Part shown: positions 34,601 to 48,400 of the stretch, piece by piece | Numbering within the stretch: the stretch's first letter is position 1 | Layout of the letters: each line of letters starts with the position of its first letter | Assembly: GCA_013397075.1 (NCBI GenBank) | Contig: VWZS01005932.1 | Location: forward strand, 198,570 to 262,569 | Source of the DNA: Rhabdornis inornatus | Lineage: Eukaryota > Chordata > Aves > Passeriformes > Rhabdornithidae | Reading direction: 5' to 3' | Length of the DNA stretch: 64,000 bases | Notes under the pieces: model-generated | Told to the model about the DNA's origin: nothing | What the model saw: only the letters and a program-made list of their open reading frames with translations | Databases searched by the model: none | Program-made: the position numbers and the translations under genes

Positions 34601-37600
34601 TGATGTGCACAACTCTGCTTGTTTCCTGTTGAAGACAAAGCATGAGCAAACAGCGTGAAAAAGCTGTGTACCAGCAAACCTGAAGTCTGCTTCACTCTGC
34701 TCTACTTTGCTCTGCTCTACTGCTCTGTTTAAACTTTTAAAAATTTCCTTATCTGTCTTCACTAGTGACCAAAACAAGATCATCCTGAAAAGGCACAGAA
34801 TTTCTAAGGATTTCCAGAGCAAGATGCCTGCCATGCCAAAGCTGCCTTTCCTTAATTTCACTTCTCACAGCTTCATCATGAAGGGAATGTCTCAAGAAGT
34901 TCTGTACAGTTTTGGAATAAATATTTTGTAGAGCAGTCAATAAAACAAACCCCCAGTCTTATGGCAAAGCTTCAGTACTTCCACACAAATTCTAAAATAT
35001 CACTTCCAAAGACAATCAATTAATTAAAAAAAACCCAACCTAAACAAAACCAAAGACGGCACAGAAAAAATTATACAACCAAAAGGTGAGTTAGAAAAAA
35101 AGAATTTCAATACTAACCACTCTGCCCTTCTGCATGTGCCTGGGTCCCTGCATATTTCCATTTCCAGCTCCTTTAAGAAATTAAAAGAATGAACAAGCTT
35201 AGTTCAACCTGTAAGACTGGGATTAACATGCCCCATCACAAGTTCTTAAAAGATATGTCATTTGTAATACCAGAGTGAGATCAAGTTCTAAAAACTAATT
35301 ATTTCATTGCATTCTAAAAAGGCTTTTTATTTATTTCAGAGCTCTTGAAACTTGGGATCCTCATTGCTGCTCCTCCTCTTCACTCTAAGATTAGAAAAAA
35401 GAGCTGCATTTATTGCTGTTCAGGAACAGCAGAGAGCAAGCCCATTGGAAAAAAACAAAACCTCCTGTTTTAAATAAGATTTGCCAGAGGAAAACTTCTC
35501 TGTACACAAAGGATGTGAGATTTCTTTATCTAAGATTCTCTTTCTACAGCTGAGGGTTTAGGTTCTAAAACATCACCAATTCAATCACAATACCCATTAA
35601 AAAAATAAAACAAACCACACATGTAAGCAAAACCCCCTTTCAAGCAGTTTGGCCTACAGTTAAATCTGAGATATTTTGAAAAACTAATTTAAATATTATC
35701 TTGAAAAATTAGGTGTTATTTTAATGTAATTAAGTATGAATGCATCTATCACCTAAAAAGTGTCTAGAACACTTATACTCTGTCAGGATATCCAGGTAAA
35801 TGAATTGGTTTTGCTCTTTTAGTCATTTGAACTGTCTAAAAGGTAGGGACTAAGAGCAGCAGAAAGAATCTGATTCTTAGCCTTCTTTCCTGGGAGGAAG
35901 GGGCTTGCATCATCCATCTTCCCACTTCTCACTTGCTATTCCAATTTATTTCTCAAGTTCACTTCAAAATAGGGGGGAAAAAACCACTCAGGACACTGAT
36001 TTCTTACCAGAAAACTCCACTAACATGTAGCTACTCAGAAGACAAAAACCTCCTACATAGGGGAAAAAAAAAATCCAAGTGCTCAACATGTGTAGATTGA
36101 TCTCAGTTAAAAATCACCAGCCACAGGGAATGAGTAGCTGGCACAAAGGTGAAGTGTGGGAACTCAGCACCAGTCTTTAGTCCCCTGGCCAAAATATTTC
36201 AGTTCTAGTGCTGAGAAAAAAAATTTCTTTTGTTGTTTTAAAACACCGCTAGCAAATTAAAACAAGGATAAAAAAATACCCAAAAAACCTAGGAAGAAAT
36301 GAAGGCTGGTGAAGGTAGGTGCCTGCTGAGGTTACCTCTGGGCCCAACAGGAGGTCCTCCAAGGTGGAATGGAGGTGGTGGTGGTCCCAAAATTCCTGGT
36401 GCAGGATTTGTAGATTGCTGCAACATAAAGGGATCACCCCTAGAAAGATGAGAAAAAACCCTGTCATTTTAAATCAACAAATTGTGAAGCTTTCATTCAC
36501 AAAACACCTGAATTTCTGCAGAGTTTCTATGCAGACAACTCAGGCTACTTTTACTGCTGCCCTTCAGCTGGAAAACAAAGGGAAGAATCCATCCAAACCA
36601 AAGGAAGTGTGTTGTTCCATATAAAATGTAAGGAACGTCCTCAGCTTCAAATAAACAATTATAAATACTTCAAAATTAATTCCTACTTACATTCCATGTC
36701 CTGAATCACTGTCAGGATTCCATTCTGGGTATCTTAAAAGAAACAAAATTAAAAGAAAATATAAGAAGTGTGCAATCTCCTGTAGCTGTGTAACACAAGC
36801 AGCAATAGCGGGAGGTGTAACACAACTGCAGCACTGCAGCCCCACTGCCAGAGCCATGAGCAGCACTGCCAGAAATGCTGCTCTTCAGGACAAACTCTCT
36901 ACTGTCTGCAGAACTGCTCAAAAAATGCTCAAGTTGGTATCAGTAACTACAATTACAACAGATTTTCAACTGCTAAGTTCCAGCTGTTACATATACACAT
37001 CAGGATTCCACAGCTACGAACCAAGGCCCCTTTTTGTCCTGAAGATGCTCCAAGTGGTTTTTATTCCCTCCACAGGGAACAGTATGTTTTCTAAACCTTT
37101 GTGCAACAGTTATTTAGAATCAGGGAACATTTTGAGCTGGAAAGGACCCCCAAGGATCATGCAGGCCAAGTGCTGGCCCTGCACAGGACACCCAAGAGTG
37201 GCAGGCTGTGCCCTCCTCCCCAGTTACTGTACTTCCAGTTCATACATTTCGAGCAGCAGCTGGCAGCGGCGGCTGTGAGTCGCTCCATTGATGTGATGGT
37301 TCCACTCCTGCAGCAAAGTAAACAAGGCACAATTAGCAGCCAAACATGGGAGCCCTTCTCACAAAGCCCTGGCCTACAGCACAGTGTCTTTGCTAAGCTG
37401 GAGTTTGGCAGATCCACAGAGAATCAATCTGTTTGTGGTGCTTGGACACTGACCTGGACCTGCCTCTTCCCTGCTAACCTGGCTCAAAAGGTGTCGGGCT
37501 GCTCCTGCCTCAGAGTGCAAAGCTCCCTGCAAAACTCCAGGCACACAGGGCCATGGCAGCCTTTGGAACTGAAGGCTGTTTTGTTTGTCTTCTGGCATTT

Positions 37601-40600
37601 CAGAATTTCCTCTACTCTGCTTCATTCCTCAGACTTCTAGAGATCAATATAAAACACACTCCAATTTTTGGAACCGTAAAGAGGCCAAGAAATTGCACGG
37701 AATTCAGAAAGGAAAGACTAAAAGAAATCTAAGTGCATAGCTAGGACAAACTAGAAGTATACAGGTGAAATATAAAATATATAACCACTAGAGGGGAATA
37801 ATAAAGGAAAAAAGCAGATCTAAAGTAAGATGGTATAAAGGAGAAATAATGAATTTAAAGCAAATCATCCAGGTAAAACTCTTCCTGGCTCTGGTTTTAG
37901 CACTAGAAAGGAATGAGGGATTTCTACTCTTTCTCTGCAGACTGTTTTAACTACAGAGGGAGTTACTTATTTTAGTGCCTGATCTCTGCATCTTTCTACT
38001 TACAAGTGAGAGCACGAGTCAGAGCTTTATTCAGGTCTATGAAGTGACAGAAGCTCTGGAGTTTCCCTGCTGCACATCTGGGAGGCACAGCCTGACCTTC
38101 ACTCTGCTGCTCCTCAGGGAGGAAAGGGACCAGCAGAGATAAATGGGGGACAATCATTCAAGAACCTTGGGGCTCAAGGTTTTCTCCAGCTGAAGGTTTT
38201 TCTTATCAGCCACAATTTCAACTATGAACACAAAGTGCACTAACTGCTGTTTTATGTGGCTCTTCTTACACGTCTGTTTCTGCTCAGCACCCACAAAGGA
38301 TTTCTGCCTAATCCATCTTTCCAGGTTTTTGGTCTCTGCCACACTACAGCCATCCTGGATACAATAAGACATTCCCAAAGCTCACTGTAGTGTTTCCATA
38401 TGTTAAATGCCTACCCTGCACTTCCTATAAAGGAGAAAAATCTGGATTTAAAGTCTCTCATAAAGTACTACAATATTACTCCATGATGCTCCTAACATGA
38501 AGTCATTCCTTTTATCAAGACAGAAAATGAGAGCACCACTTTTTCCTGTCAACTGCACAAGATGTAGGCTCTGCAACTATAAATAGGCTGGCAATTAGGA
38601 TGAAAAATACCCACCAAAAAAAAAAAATCTATGAACCCAACAATAGGAAGTTTCTTCAGTTCAACACTTGCTAGCAAGTGTTAGCATTACGCTCTAGAAG
38701 AGTCCTTTAAACCCCAAACCCCTCTAAATTTGGGGGCACAGTCAGTAAAGCCTCAGTGGCTGGTTCTGCCACACATGACATGCTTTCAATCTGTCTCAAC
38801 ACAGAAGTTATCTGCAAACTACAGGCCAAGTCTGGGAGATTTAATTCTCATTCAAATGTTTTTAAATTGGCAAAAAAGTGGGATGTGATTATAACTCCAG
38901 ATTTTTCTTGTTCCCAGCAAACAATGTTAGCTCATCTGCATGAACTTTCATTACACAATTCCTAATCTGGATCCCCTTTGTGCCTGCACCCCTTTGGAAG
39001 TGTCCCTTCCCCAGGGTTTTGGGGCACCAGGTTATTTGTATTTACAGGAATTCATTAACACAAAGGCCCCAAGTTAAGAGAGAAAAAGCTGAGTTTCTGC
39101 AAACCCAGCTTCCCCTTTGGCTCAGTCGATGCAAGCCAGAGGACACACTGTTCCTCAGAAAATGAGGCCACACTCGAGCACCTAATTTTAGCCAGCCCTC
39201 CCCCAGGGCCACAGCCAGGTTCTCCCTGTGAGATGAACCAGGTTCAAGTGTTTCACCTCCAAATTCATCTGCTCGGGTTGCTTCAGCTTTTATCTCTGGC
39301 AGGAAAACAATCCCTCCACGTTTAACACCTCATTTCCTGATACAGGGATCAGGATTGACAAAATGCCTGAAGTAACTGGGGCACAATTTACTTCTCAGAT
39401 AGAAAATAAACTCGGCCTTAAAATATATGCACATTAAATTAAAGAAGCAATTAAGAACATCACTAAAATAAATAAAAAAAAAAGAAGACTAATCTGCCAA
39501 TTTAAGTTACACTAAGGATGTTTAACACCTTGCTTGCACTTAAAATACACATGGCTTGATCAAACACTTGCAAAAATCTCTGATATTTTCATTTGGAGGT
39601 GGGGAAGATGAAGTTTTGTTACTACAGTAATATATTTACATAGTCCCAGCTACGAAAAGCATTCCCTTTCTGCTTTCCATAAATTTCGGTTCAAATCAGG
39701 TTACTTTAAAAGTTTGATTGGATTTTGTGGGAGACATAAAATAAGGAGCTCTGTAACGACTGGGTATGCAAAGCAGAGGAAAGAAGGAGAGAAAGAGAAA
39801 AATTCTTGTGGTGACATGATTTCTGAAATCAGAAATAAAACCCCAGCTTGGGTCGTAAGAACCAGATGATCCAATCACAAATATTTCATTGTGTACTAGC
39901 AGTTTTTAAGTCAAAGTATATTCCTAAAAAAAAGTTGTACACGTTACAGAAGAGGTCAGCCACTTAGGTTATGCTGTTAAAAGAATTTGGTATTTCTCAT
40001 ACCTGGAAAGGCATTTCCATGTGGATATCCTTTCATTAGATCTGCACTCCAAAGCACACTAAGAGCCACGAGCCTTTAAAATAAAGAGCTGAAAAGACCC
40101 CTACTTACAGGATCACTGGTTGCCATCTTCAAGGGCCTCAGAAGTTAATGTTTTCAATCTAACCAAATGAAGTCCTTTTACAGACCTGAGCATGGCAGCT
40201 AAACTGTTAACACTTAAAACTTCAGTGAAAATACACGTCAAACACAGGAGACAAGAAACCTGGATTACTGTATTTTATAGCAAAAGTAATTAAAGCAACA
40301 CAAGTTCATAAACTGTCAGATCAGGTGGAGCCATACAGCGTGTGCTCTAGAAGTGGTTTGATCCTTTCCTTGCAGGGACAGAGTAATTCTTGTGTTTCAA
40401 AAAGATCAGATGTACAGAACAGCACTTTCTGAGAGGTAACTGTAAAGAAATGGTTAGTAACAGCAATTGCACATTGTATCAATTTTACAGTAATAGCAGG
40501 TATTAGGTTTTCAATTGAAGGCCTTCGAGCTAATTAGCCACTAATTGTGACAAGAGGGGCACCGTATTAGCCAATTAGCCAATTAAATTGCCTAGTATCC

Positions 40601-42424
40601 TGGAAATCAGCAAGATGAGTACATTGGAAAAGGTGAAAGTGAGAAGGCTCTGGAAACACCATCTGAATCCTGCTGGGTAAGCTGCTCCCCTGGCAGGGCT
40701 GCACTAGGTGTGGATAACTAAGAGGGAAGTCTCAGCATCACCGAACACACCCGAAGATCCACTCTACTGTGAGCCAAGTAAAGAACACTACTAGGAACAC
40801 AGAGCAGGATACTGCAACAGCAGACTGATTGCTCGGAGAGTCTACAGGGATAGATGCAACATGTGACAATAAAAAGTGAGTCTGAAGTGTTCTAAGAAAG
40901 TTGTGAAAAAAGGAGAAAAATGACGACAAATTTCAGCCATAGTATGAGATAGAGTGTTAAAGTGAAATTAAAAAGGCAAGAATGAGCTAATCTAAAACGT
41001 GGTTTTTACTTTTGCAAATAAGTTCCAGGGCTCTACATTAACTCTTTCCCTCTGGACAGGGAAAAAGCAGAACTGTGCAAGAATGCATCTTAACTACATA
41101 TAAATCAGCAATCAAGACAGATGTGGAGGAGAGCTGAAACTAGCTTCCAGAATGGCACAGCAGATACACTGCAAAAAAACCCCAAACCAACAAAAAAATA
41201 CCAAAACCCACCCCAAAACTGCTTGAATGCCAGATGTTTGTGGTTAAGAGAACATGTAGATGTAAAATATAAACAAGATATCCCAGTAGATGATAGCTGT
41301 TTGACTTGAAGTTAAGCAATCTGGGCAAATAAAATACATTAATGTAAAGCCCTGGTTTACAATGTTTGTCAACAATTAACCTTGCAAATAAACCAAGTGC
41401 CTTTTTCACTCTCAAACCAACTTTCAGATCATTTCAAAAGCAACCAGGCCATAGAAATAATTAAAGAAATAGGTAAAAACAGAACAGATACTACAACGTA
41501 AAGGAAAATAGAAGTATCTGGTGCATAACTCACCTTATTAGAATGAACTGGCATATCACATATAGAGCACAGATGGGGATAACCCTTCGGTAAGAATCCA
41601 TGGAAGTCTTCAATATTGCTATTTGGAGGAGCACCTCTCTTTTTCTCAAAGAGAGATCTCTCGGGACCAGGACCACGACCCATTCTGTCATACTCACTGT
41701 CAAATTTATGATAGTTATGCGAAGTCTCACCATAAAAAGATTCATCCCTACACCTTTCTCCATCTCTCAATCTGTCATCTTCATAATCCATTCTGTCATA
41801 ATAACCAGATTCTTGAGAACGACTTCCATGGTCATAGTCAACCACTGGGTTGAGACTAGGACCACGATCATCAAAGCTATCTCTTCTAAAATGCCTTTTT
41901 TCTTCCCAATCATCCCTAGGTACTCTGTATGGTGGTTCCCGTGTGGATGATCTGCCATCTCTACCATAACCTTCTTCAGCTCTCCTCCTTTTAAGTTGTA
42001 GAAGGATCTGAGGCAAGTTTTCAGGAGTGATCTTGTCCTCGGGATAGCGACTCAGTTCATCTAAGTCTCTAGCAGACAGACCAAAGCTGGCCAAAATGTT
42101 TGTGGCCTGGTCTGCATCTCCACGGTGCTGAGAAGACAAAGGGAGCGGACCTCTACTTCCAATGTTAAATATAGACTGCAAATTATGGGAAGAGGTACTA
42201 CCAGAAGACAGTGCACTATGAGATCCTTGTTGGTTCAATGAAGAACTCATTCCAAGATTCATTAAGCTAGCAAGGCGTGCAGTACCCTGGTTCATCCTTC
42301 CAAGAGATGCTGGCATATTTAAAGACTGGGTAGCAGCAGCAAGAAGGCCTATTCCTGCAGAGAGGTCACGCCCATGACCTTGGGAATCCCTACTCAGAGA
42401 TGACTGCTGGAATGACTTGGACAT
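25668..42424 (-). CDS. MATR3: MATR3, matrin-3, nuclear RNA-binding protein
   Basis: Nuclear matrix protein acting in splicing, RNA retention and mRNA stability. Fourteen coding exons on the minus strand: 42424-41534, 37307-37246, 36732-36691, 36439-36336, 35170-35118, 34625-34500, 33925-33800, 33560-33390, 32166-32035, 30821-30778, 30303-29913, 28287-27894, 27312-27191, 25718-25668. Phases agree throughout: 2,709 bases, 902 residues. The N-terminus MSKSFQQSSLSRDSQGHGRD is as in human. The first U1-type zinc finger (CSICDMPVHSNK, then EWNHHINGATHSRRC) is split by intron 1. RRM1 (RVVHIMDFQRGKNLRYQLL to VHLSQKYKRIK) and RRM2 (RVIHLSNLPHSGYSD to KVDLSEKYKKL) are complete. The KRTYSPDSKDSPSDKKSK block is a likely nuclear signal. 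A long acidic linker and the second zinc finger (CKLCSLFY-x-THCSSLPHYQKLK) follow. Human is 847 residues; most of the extra length is in the linker. Confidence 0.97.
29635..29635. other. Single-N contig join in a MATR3 intron
   Basis: One N follows a run of more than 20 A residues (about 29,608-29,629) and a short G run. By analogy with the single Ns in PROB1 and SLC23A1 it probably marks two contigs that were abutted. No duplicated flanking sequence is visible here, so the join may be correct apart from the homopolymer length. Confidence 0.6.
31410..31552 (-). mobile_element. CR1 LINE fragment in a MATR3 intron
   Basis: Reads cacagaatattctgggctggaa, then ggactcataaggatcatcaag and tccagctc, then ataaccttggcattatcagcaccatgct. 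This is the reverse complement of an avian CR1 3' end, so the element lies on the minus strand, in the same sense as MATR3. Confidence 0.85.
37118..37192 (-). mobile_element. CR1 LINE fragment beside a MATR3 exon
   Basis: Reads gaatcagggaacattttgagctgg, then aaaggacccccaaggatcatg and caggccaag, matching a short CR1 3' tail in reverse orientation. It starts about 50 bases inside the intron that follows the second coding exon (37307-37246). Confidence 0.7.
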
Positions 42425-45400
42425 TGTAGAACTAGAGCTTGTCTACTTTATGGATCAAAAAAAAAATTCTTTTGGCTTAGTTTTTTTTTTTTTTTTAAGA
42501 TGGCTGCAAAGAGAGCTCACACTAGAAAGCTAGGCAAACTTCACTTCAAAAACGGTAACGCCAAGAAAGAGGATCAATAATGACTGCAGATCTTCTTCAA
42601 GCTGAGAAACACCAGACAATTCTGTAGAAAAACAAGCAGTTTTAGTCATAAATCCCTTTAAACAGATGCAGTTTTAAACTTATGCATCATGTTGATCTAA
42701 AAAAACATTAAAGATCTCAATCTTACAAGGCTTTTATCACATAACAGATTCAAGAGGTACCCAGAACCTACATATATTATTGCAGATAAAAATACAGCAG
42801 TGTTTCCTATACATGCTACTCTTCTTCCACAAAAAGCTACTTTCACACTGAAGAAAAGTGAATTTCAGAAGTTTGCGATGTCTGAAAGCATCTATAAAGT
42901 TTACTGACATGTAAGCCTTGATCTCTGGTTAATGGCTTTGTTCATACCCTACGTTACTGTACTCTGTCTGTGAGAAGAACACAAAAAACTCAGGCCCATA
43001 GAATCCAAGATGACTTTGGCATATAACACATATTTGAAAATGAAACCTGTACCACCACAGAACAGGACGAAAGGAAGTTAAAAGTAACTGAAGTTTGGGC
43101 AAAAAGTTTCTGCTATAAGATCTGTAAATAAGACCAAACATAATATTCAATCTTTATGCAGTCAAATTCCAATTACTGATGTGAAGACAGATGTGAACAA
43201 GAAAAACAAGTTTTACATTTTGCAGGAAGTAAACAAGACCTCTTGTTCCAATTGCAGTTACGCTGCTAACAGCATTTCTGAAGGGAACCTTTACTCGGTT
43301 ACATGGCAGCTGTGACATCAGCCTGCACTCTCAGACCTCAAACTAAACAAGGTCAGGCTTAGTGCTGGGATGGGAGACCCAAGGAAAACCCTGCTCCTGC
43401 AGGAAGAGACCCCAGTGAGTCAGGAGATGGCACCACAGCCCATGGCACTGCCTGCCCGGGGCTGGCACTGACACCGTGACCACCTGTGGGAGTTAAAGCT
43501 CCTAAAGCACTGCTCACAAGAGAGAGGTGACTCTTTAGTGTCCCACTAAAATATTAACCCAGCACTCCAATATTTGGTTCAACTGCACTCACATGAAGTT
43601 TAAACTAAGCAGTCTATCAATATCCACACTGCAATGAATGCATTTCATAAAATGTTCTTTTAGGGCAGAGCAGAAATAACTGCAACACTTCACCCCATCC
43701 TCCTCCAGCCTTGGGACTGATCCACAAAGTTCAAAGCAATTCCACACATGTGAAAATATTCCAGCAGGAATAATCTGTTCTCGGGTCCCTGATGCCACAA
43801 AGCCCTTCCCAGTGAGGGCAGAGCAGTTCTGCTGCTCCAGCACTGCCACTGAGGAGCACACCAAACACAGAATCACTGGGAAAAGAAACAGGCACAGACT
43901 GCACAGCTGCAAATGAAGTCAGCTCCCAAGAGAACAGGTAGTTTGGGGAGGAATGGAAAGGACAAAATGAAAGCAAGGACTTCTCCTTGAAGAGACCAGT
44001 TCTGCAAAAGGCAATGGCTCTTGCACTGGAAACAGAAGGAAAAAGGTCAAGGTTAGAGGTCTCTATCCCACTGCCTGCTCAATCCACAGCCTGTTCCAAC
44101 AGTGCACAAAGCTGAAAAGCACTTGGGTTTTCTTTCTCAGTAGCATGTTACAAAATTATGCATTCATGTAAAAAAAAAAACGATGGAGTCCCCAAAAAAT
44201 ACACAAAATACACATAACTCACAGAACTCCACCTTTGCAAAGTAACTCCTTTATACAATTTGCTACATACTCTGTCATCAATGCATCTAAACTCAATTCA
44301 GCTACGTTTTTAAAATTCACAAACACTGGAGCCACTTAAAAGGAAGTTCAGCTGTGTGACATTTGTTAAGAATAAGAGACTGACAAACATGGGGATGTGA
44401 AGTTTGAAAGTTCTGAGGCAGAAGACAGAAAAACACTGCAGAAAGCTTCAGAGGAAAACAGTAACACAGGGGGAGCAAACCAGGTGAATTCTAAGGGAGA
44501 TGTCCCAGAGAAAGGGGCCACACTAGAGGACACCTGAATAGAAAGCATTGAAGAAGTCTGCTGTAAAAATCAAGACTCTTTTTGAGGTCAGAGAGGAACT
44601 CTAATATTCACCTGGGTACCATGCTTTTATCTTACATTCATTCAGTATTCTTCAATGTACTTTTATGACAATTTTACAAGTTAATCCTTGCTTACTCCAT
44701 TTTTACACCTAAATTTCCTCCCAGTTCATTCACACACTTTCAGAAGGATTTGAAGCTGAACTTACTGGGTTCTTCATAAAATCAGGTATTCCAGAGGGCT
44801 TTGAGCCTGATTCTGCAGCAATTCCACAGACAGCCCTGTGGTCAGGACAGGCTCACTGTGTCCTGCTGGTAGTGCAAGGACTCACACTATTCAAGTTTCC
44901 ACTAAACCAGGAAAGTTCTCCATTTTTCAAAAACACCCTTTATTTGAACAAATGCTCCCTAATCCTCTTGTCCCAGCTGTCAGCTGGCAGTTCATTGTGT
45001 GCTGCTGCAGGGATTAGTAGGGAACAAACCCCATGGCACCCCGGGATGGTGCTGAGACCCCACAGCAGAGCTTCACAGAACCACACCCAGCTCCTGCAAA
45101 CACCCAGGGAAGGGCAAAGGAAAAATAAAAATAGGAAAGATGGGAGAAAAACCAAGACAAAGACAGAGACAGGGACAACCTCATGGAAAAGCATGAGAGA
45201 GGACAGGAAGACAAGTGTATGATGGAGACACAGCACATGGTGCTAGTCAGGAAATGCCCTACACCCAATTAGGTACTGAGTACTTTAATTAACAAGTTTG
45301 AACATCCTCCAAAAACCACTAATTATCACACCACTCATCTTGCAACAGCTGCTGCACTCCAGTCCTAACCAAGCCCATCCAAGAGGTGGGGGAAGAGCTC

Positions 45401-48400
45401 TACCCTCACACCAAAGGATGTTTAACTTCCACAGGGTCAGGTCGAAAGTGATCCTAAAGCAGCACTTCCTGTGATTCCATGCCAGGATCTGATAGGGACA
45501 GGTTCCCATGGAGCAGGGCCAGCTTTGGACAGAGGTGCCATCAACTGAGTCACAGCAACAAGATGGGTAGGACTGAACAGTGCTGCCTGAGAGCCAGACA
45601 CGGGTTAGTTGAAAGTGTTATCTAATTGTTCTCCACTTAATTTCAGCTACACTGAGAACAGACAGGCTTTCAAATACACCTTTAAGATCTGGGGACAGAA
45701 ATTTGGCCATATTAAGATTTGAAAATATGTAATATCAAGCAATCTCGAAATAGGTTGAAAGTCAAAATGTTATTAGATTTCCAGACAAATGCAGACAATG
45801 AAAACCATTAGTATCTACAAGTTGCAAAAGAGTTTTCTTTCTATAAAGGCAGACAAAAAAAAAGGAATTTAAATCCTACAGAGTACACTGTTATCAAACA
45901 GAGCCCAAAATGAGGCTGATTTTCAAACACTATAGAAAGTTTTTCTCTTAGTGTAAAACTGAACATATCTTTTCAGTAAAGCTCACAGAACTCTTGCTCC
46001 AGTGTAAGTTTGACCTGAGAACAGTTTAATTCAGTGAATTCTTGGAATATATTGATTATGTTGAACACAATAACCTCAGCTTGTCACCTTTTATGGAACA
46101 CAAATAGGCTGAAAATAAGTCCCCAGCTCCCTATTCCTTCTGCCACTTTCAGGGGGTTTTAACCTATGCATAGTTACTGTCATTTTAATGTTAATCTTGT
46201 TCTTTGAACAACTCATCTTTTACCCATTCCTCTTCCACTATTTACAGAAAAAAGTGTCAAAAACGAAAAGTAACTTTTCACTTTCTAGTCAGTTTCACTT
46301 CAAAACACATTGAATTAGAACAAATAAATTCAATTATGGTAAAAACATGAACTTCTCTACAAGCTGAAAAGCAGACCCTCATTTTGTAAGAATGCAATGC
46401 TCTTGCAGACCATACACCCTTGGGAAAAAAGTATCACAGAAGTTTCTGGAAGTCTGCTCTTTGCATAAAGATCTCTAGGTCTTCCTCCTCCTCTCTTACA
46501 CATCATAATCAGTGTGGCAATTCTTTCTGCCACTGGAGAATTCTTCTGCTTCTTGCCAAAACTGGCTGCAGCACATCATGGCAAAAAGGGTTATTGAGGG
46601 AAGAGATCTGGAATTTGGACAGGCAGCCCCCCGTGCTGCTCTGAGAATTAATGGTAGCAAAACCAAGAACTTGCAAGGAAATTAGAAACAGATGTTATCT
46701 AGCTGCTGAATGACCAAGTACAATGGATGTCAAATCCAAGGGATTAACTTTTGGACAACACAGAAAAGGGCACTGTCTTTGCAAAGCAAAGGAGGAACTG
46801 CCCAGCAGCTTTAGAGAAATGCAGATTCTGGCTCATTTCAGCTCCCAGTGTTCAGAGTGGTTATTCAATATTGCCCTTCCACACACAAGAAAAGCACTCA
46901 TCTTGTTCAGGCCACCCCAAAGGTCATGCCCTCAGAAACTTCAGGAGCACCTGGCTTTTTCTGGGCACAGATTAACCAGTCTGTTTCAGGCACAACAACT
47001 GGCGGAGTTTCAGTTCTCAGGATTATGTTTAGCTTCATCCCAGGGACTTCCTTGATCAGAGGAACACAAAATAACCTGAGAGTTGAAGTGACTGTAACAG
47101 AGGATTTCTTCAGAACAGGGAAGTGTGACATCTGAACAGGCATATTTACAAATGGGAATTTAAATGGCTGGTTTAGCAATCAAGAACCTTAAAAGGATTT
47201 ACAATTTTCAACATCTGAATGCAAAAAGGAACATAAAAGAAGCTGGTTTCCTATTCTGCTCATTATATAATTTAATATATTCATCCAGCCCTCTTTTGTA
47301 AGAGGTGCATTTAAAAAGTGCATTTATTCCTTTGCAGAAACAGAAGTGGGAAGAAAAAAAAAAGTTTCCAGGAATAGCAGAGAAAGAAGGCAAAACCCAC
47401 GTATTTTTGGAAAGGGAAAAGAAGTAACACCCAGAAACAACAGGTAACTGCTGGCACTGTGGTGACCACACCACAAAAACCTAAATGGCTTCCAGGCATT
47501 CCTTTCTACTGCTTTCAATCCCTGACACATTCAGAGCCCCCACTCTGCAGTAAAACAGATGCACTCAGGTTCCTGCAGCTCCAAAAAGCTCCATGGAGCC
47601 AATAACAGAGAGGCTCTGCCAAAACCAGAGTGTCTGTGGAATGCTGTGGGATTTCACTGGGAAACTCTGGTAACACAACAGGAACACAATTCCCTTCATC
47701 CCCAGCTGCTGTGGGGACCAACAGCCCTTAGACACCAAAACTGTGACACCAACCCCTGAACAAATCACAACAGTTTGATAAACAGGTCATACAAAAAGTG
47801 ATTCAAGCACACACCAAATTTTACCATTAAAAAAAAACAAAACCCCACACAAGTTCTGTGTTCTGATCTGGTAAACTGAATTTCTGCCTCCAGGCATTTC
47901 CAGGGTTGGGGTAAAATCCTCTTTTTCCCAGCTGAAATCCTGCTTGAGGTTGCAAGTAGTATTGTAGCTGCAGAGAAAAATCAAGTAACTATTTCATTGG
48001 TTCAGTGCTCAAAATAAAAACCCTTTTGTTGAAATTATGACTGCACAATATGGTACTTAAACACTCACAAACTAAATTAGTTCAGAAATATCGTGAAGTA
48101 TTTGCTTTTGTTTTCAAGACTTGTTGACTCAAGAGAGCTGATGAAGAAAGGAAGCAGCACTGAGGCTACAAAAAAACCGCTCATAAATTAACAAACTGAA
48201 TGGAAATAATTTCATTGCAGCTCTGCTTGCAACAGCTTCCCTCCTAGATTGCTGAGCCACCCAGAAGTCTGTTGAGTACTACATTATAAAATACCTTTGT
48301 ATTCACCAAATCTTTCAGCAGAGACACATGCAAGTCACAACAAAGGGCAGCACGCTTTTCCTAATTCCTCACCGAATTAACGAGTGTTTTTATTTAAGTA

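Noticed and set aside
40505..40600. Cluster of TTAGCCAATTAGCC words in a MATR3 intron as a homeobox enhancer
   Set aside because: The AT-rich words are suggestive, but short and common. Without conservation data there is no support.
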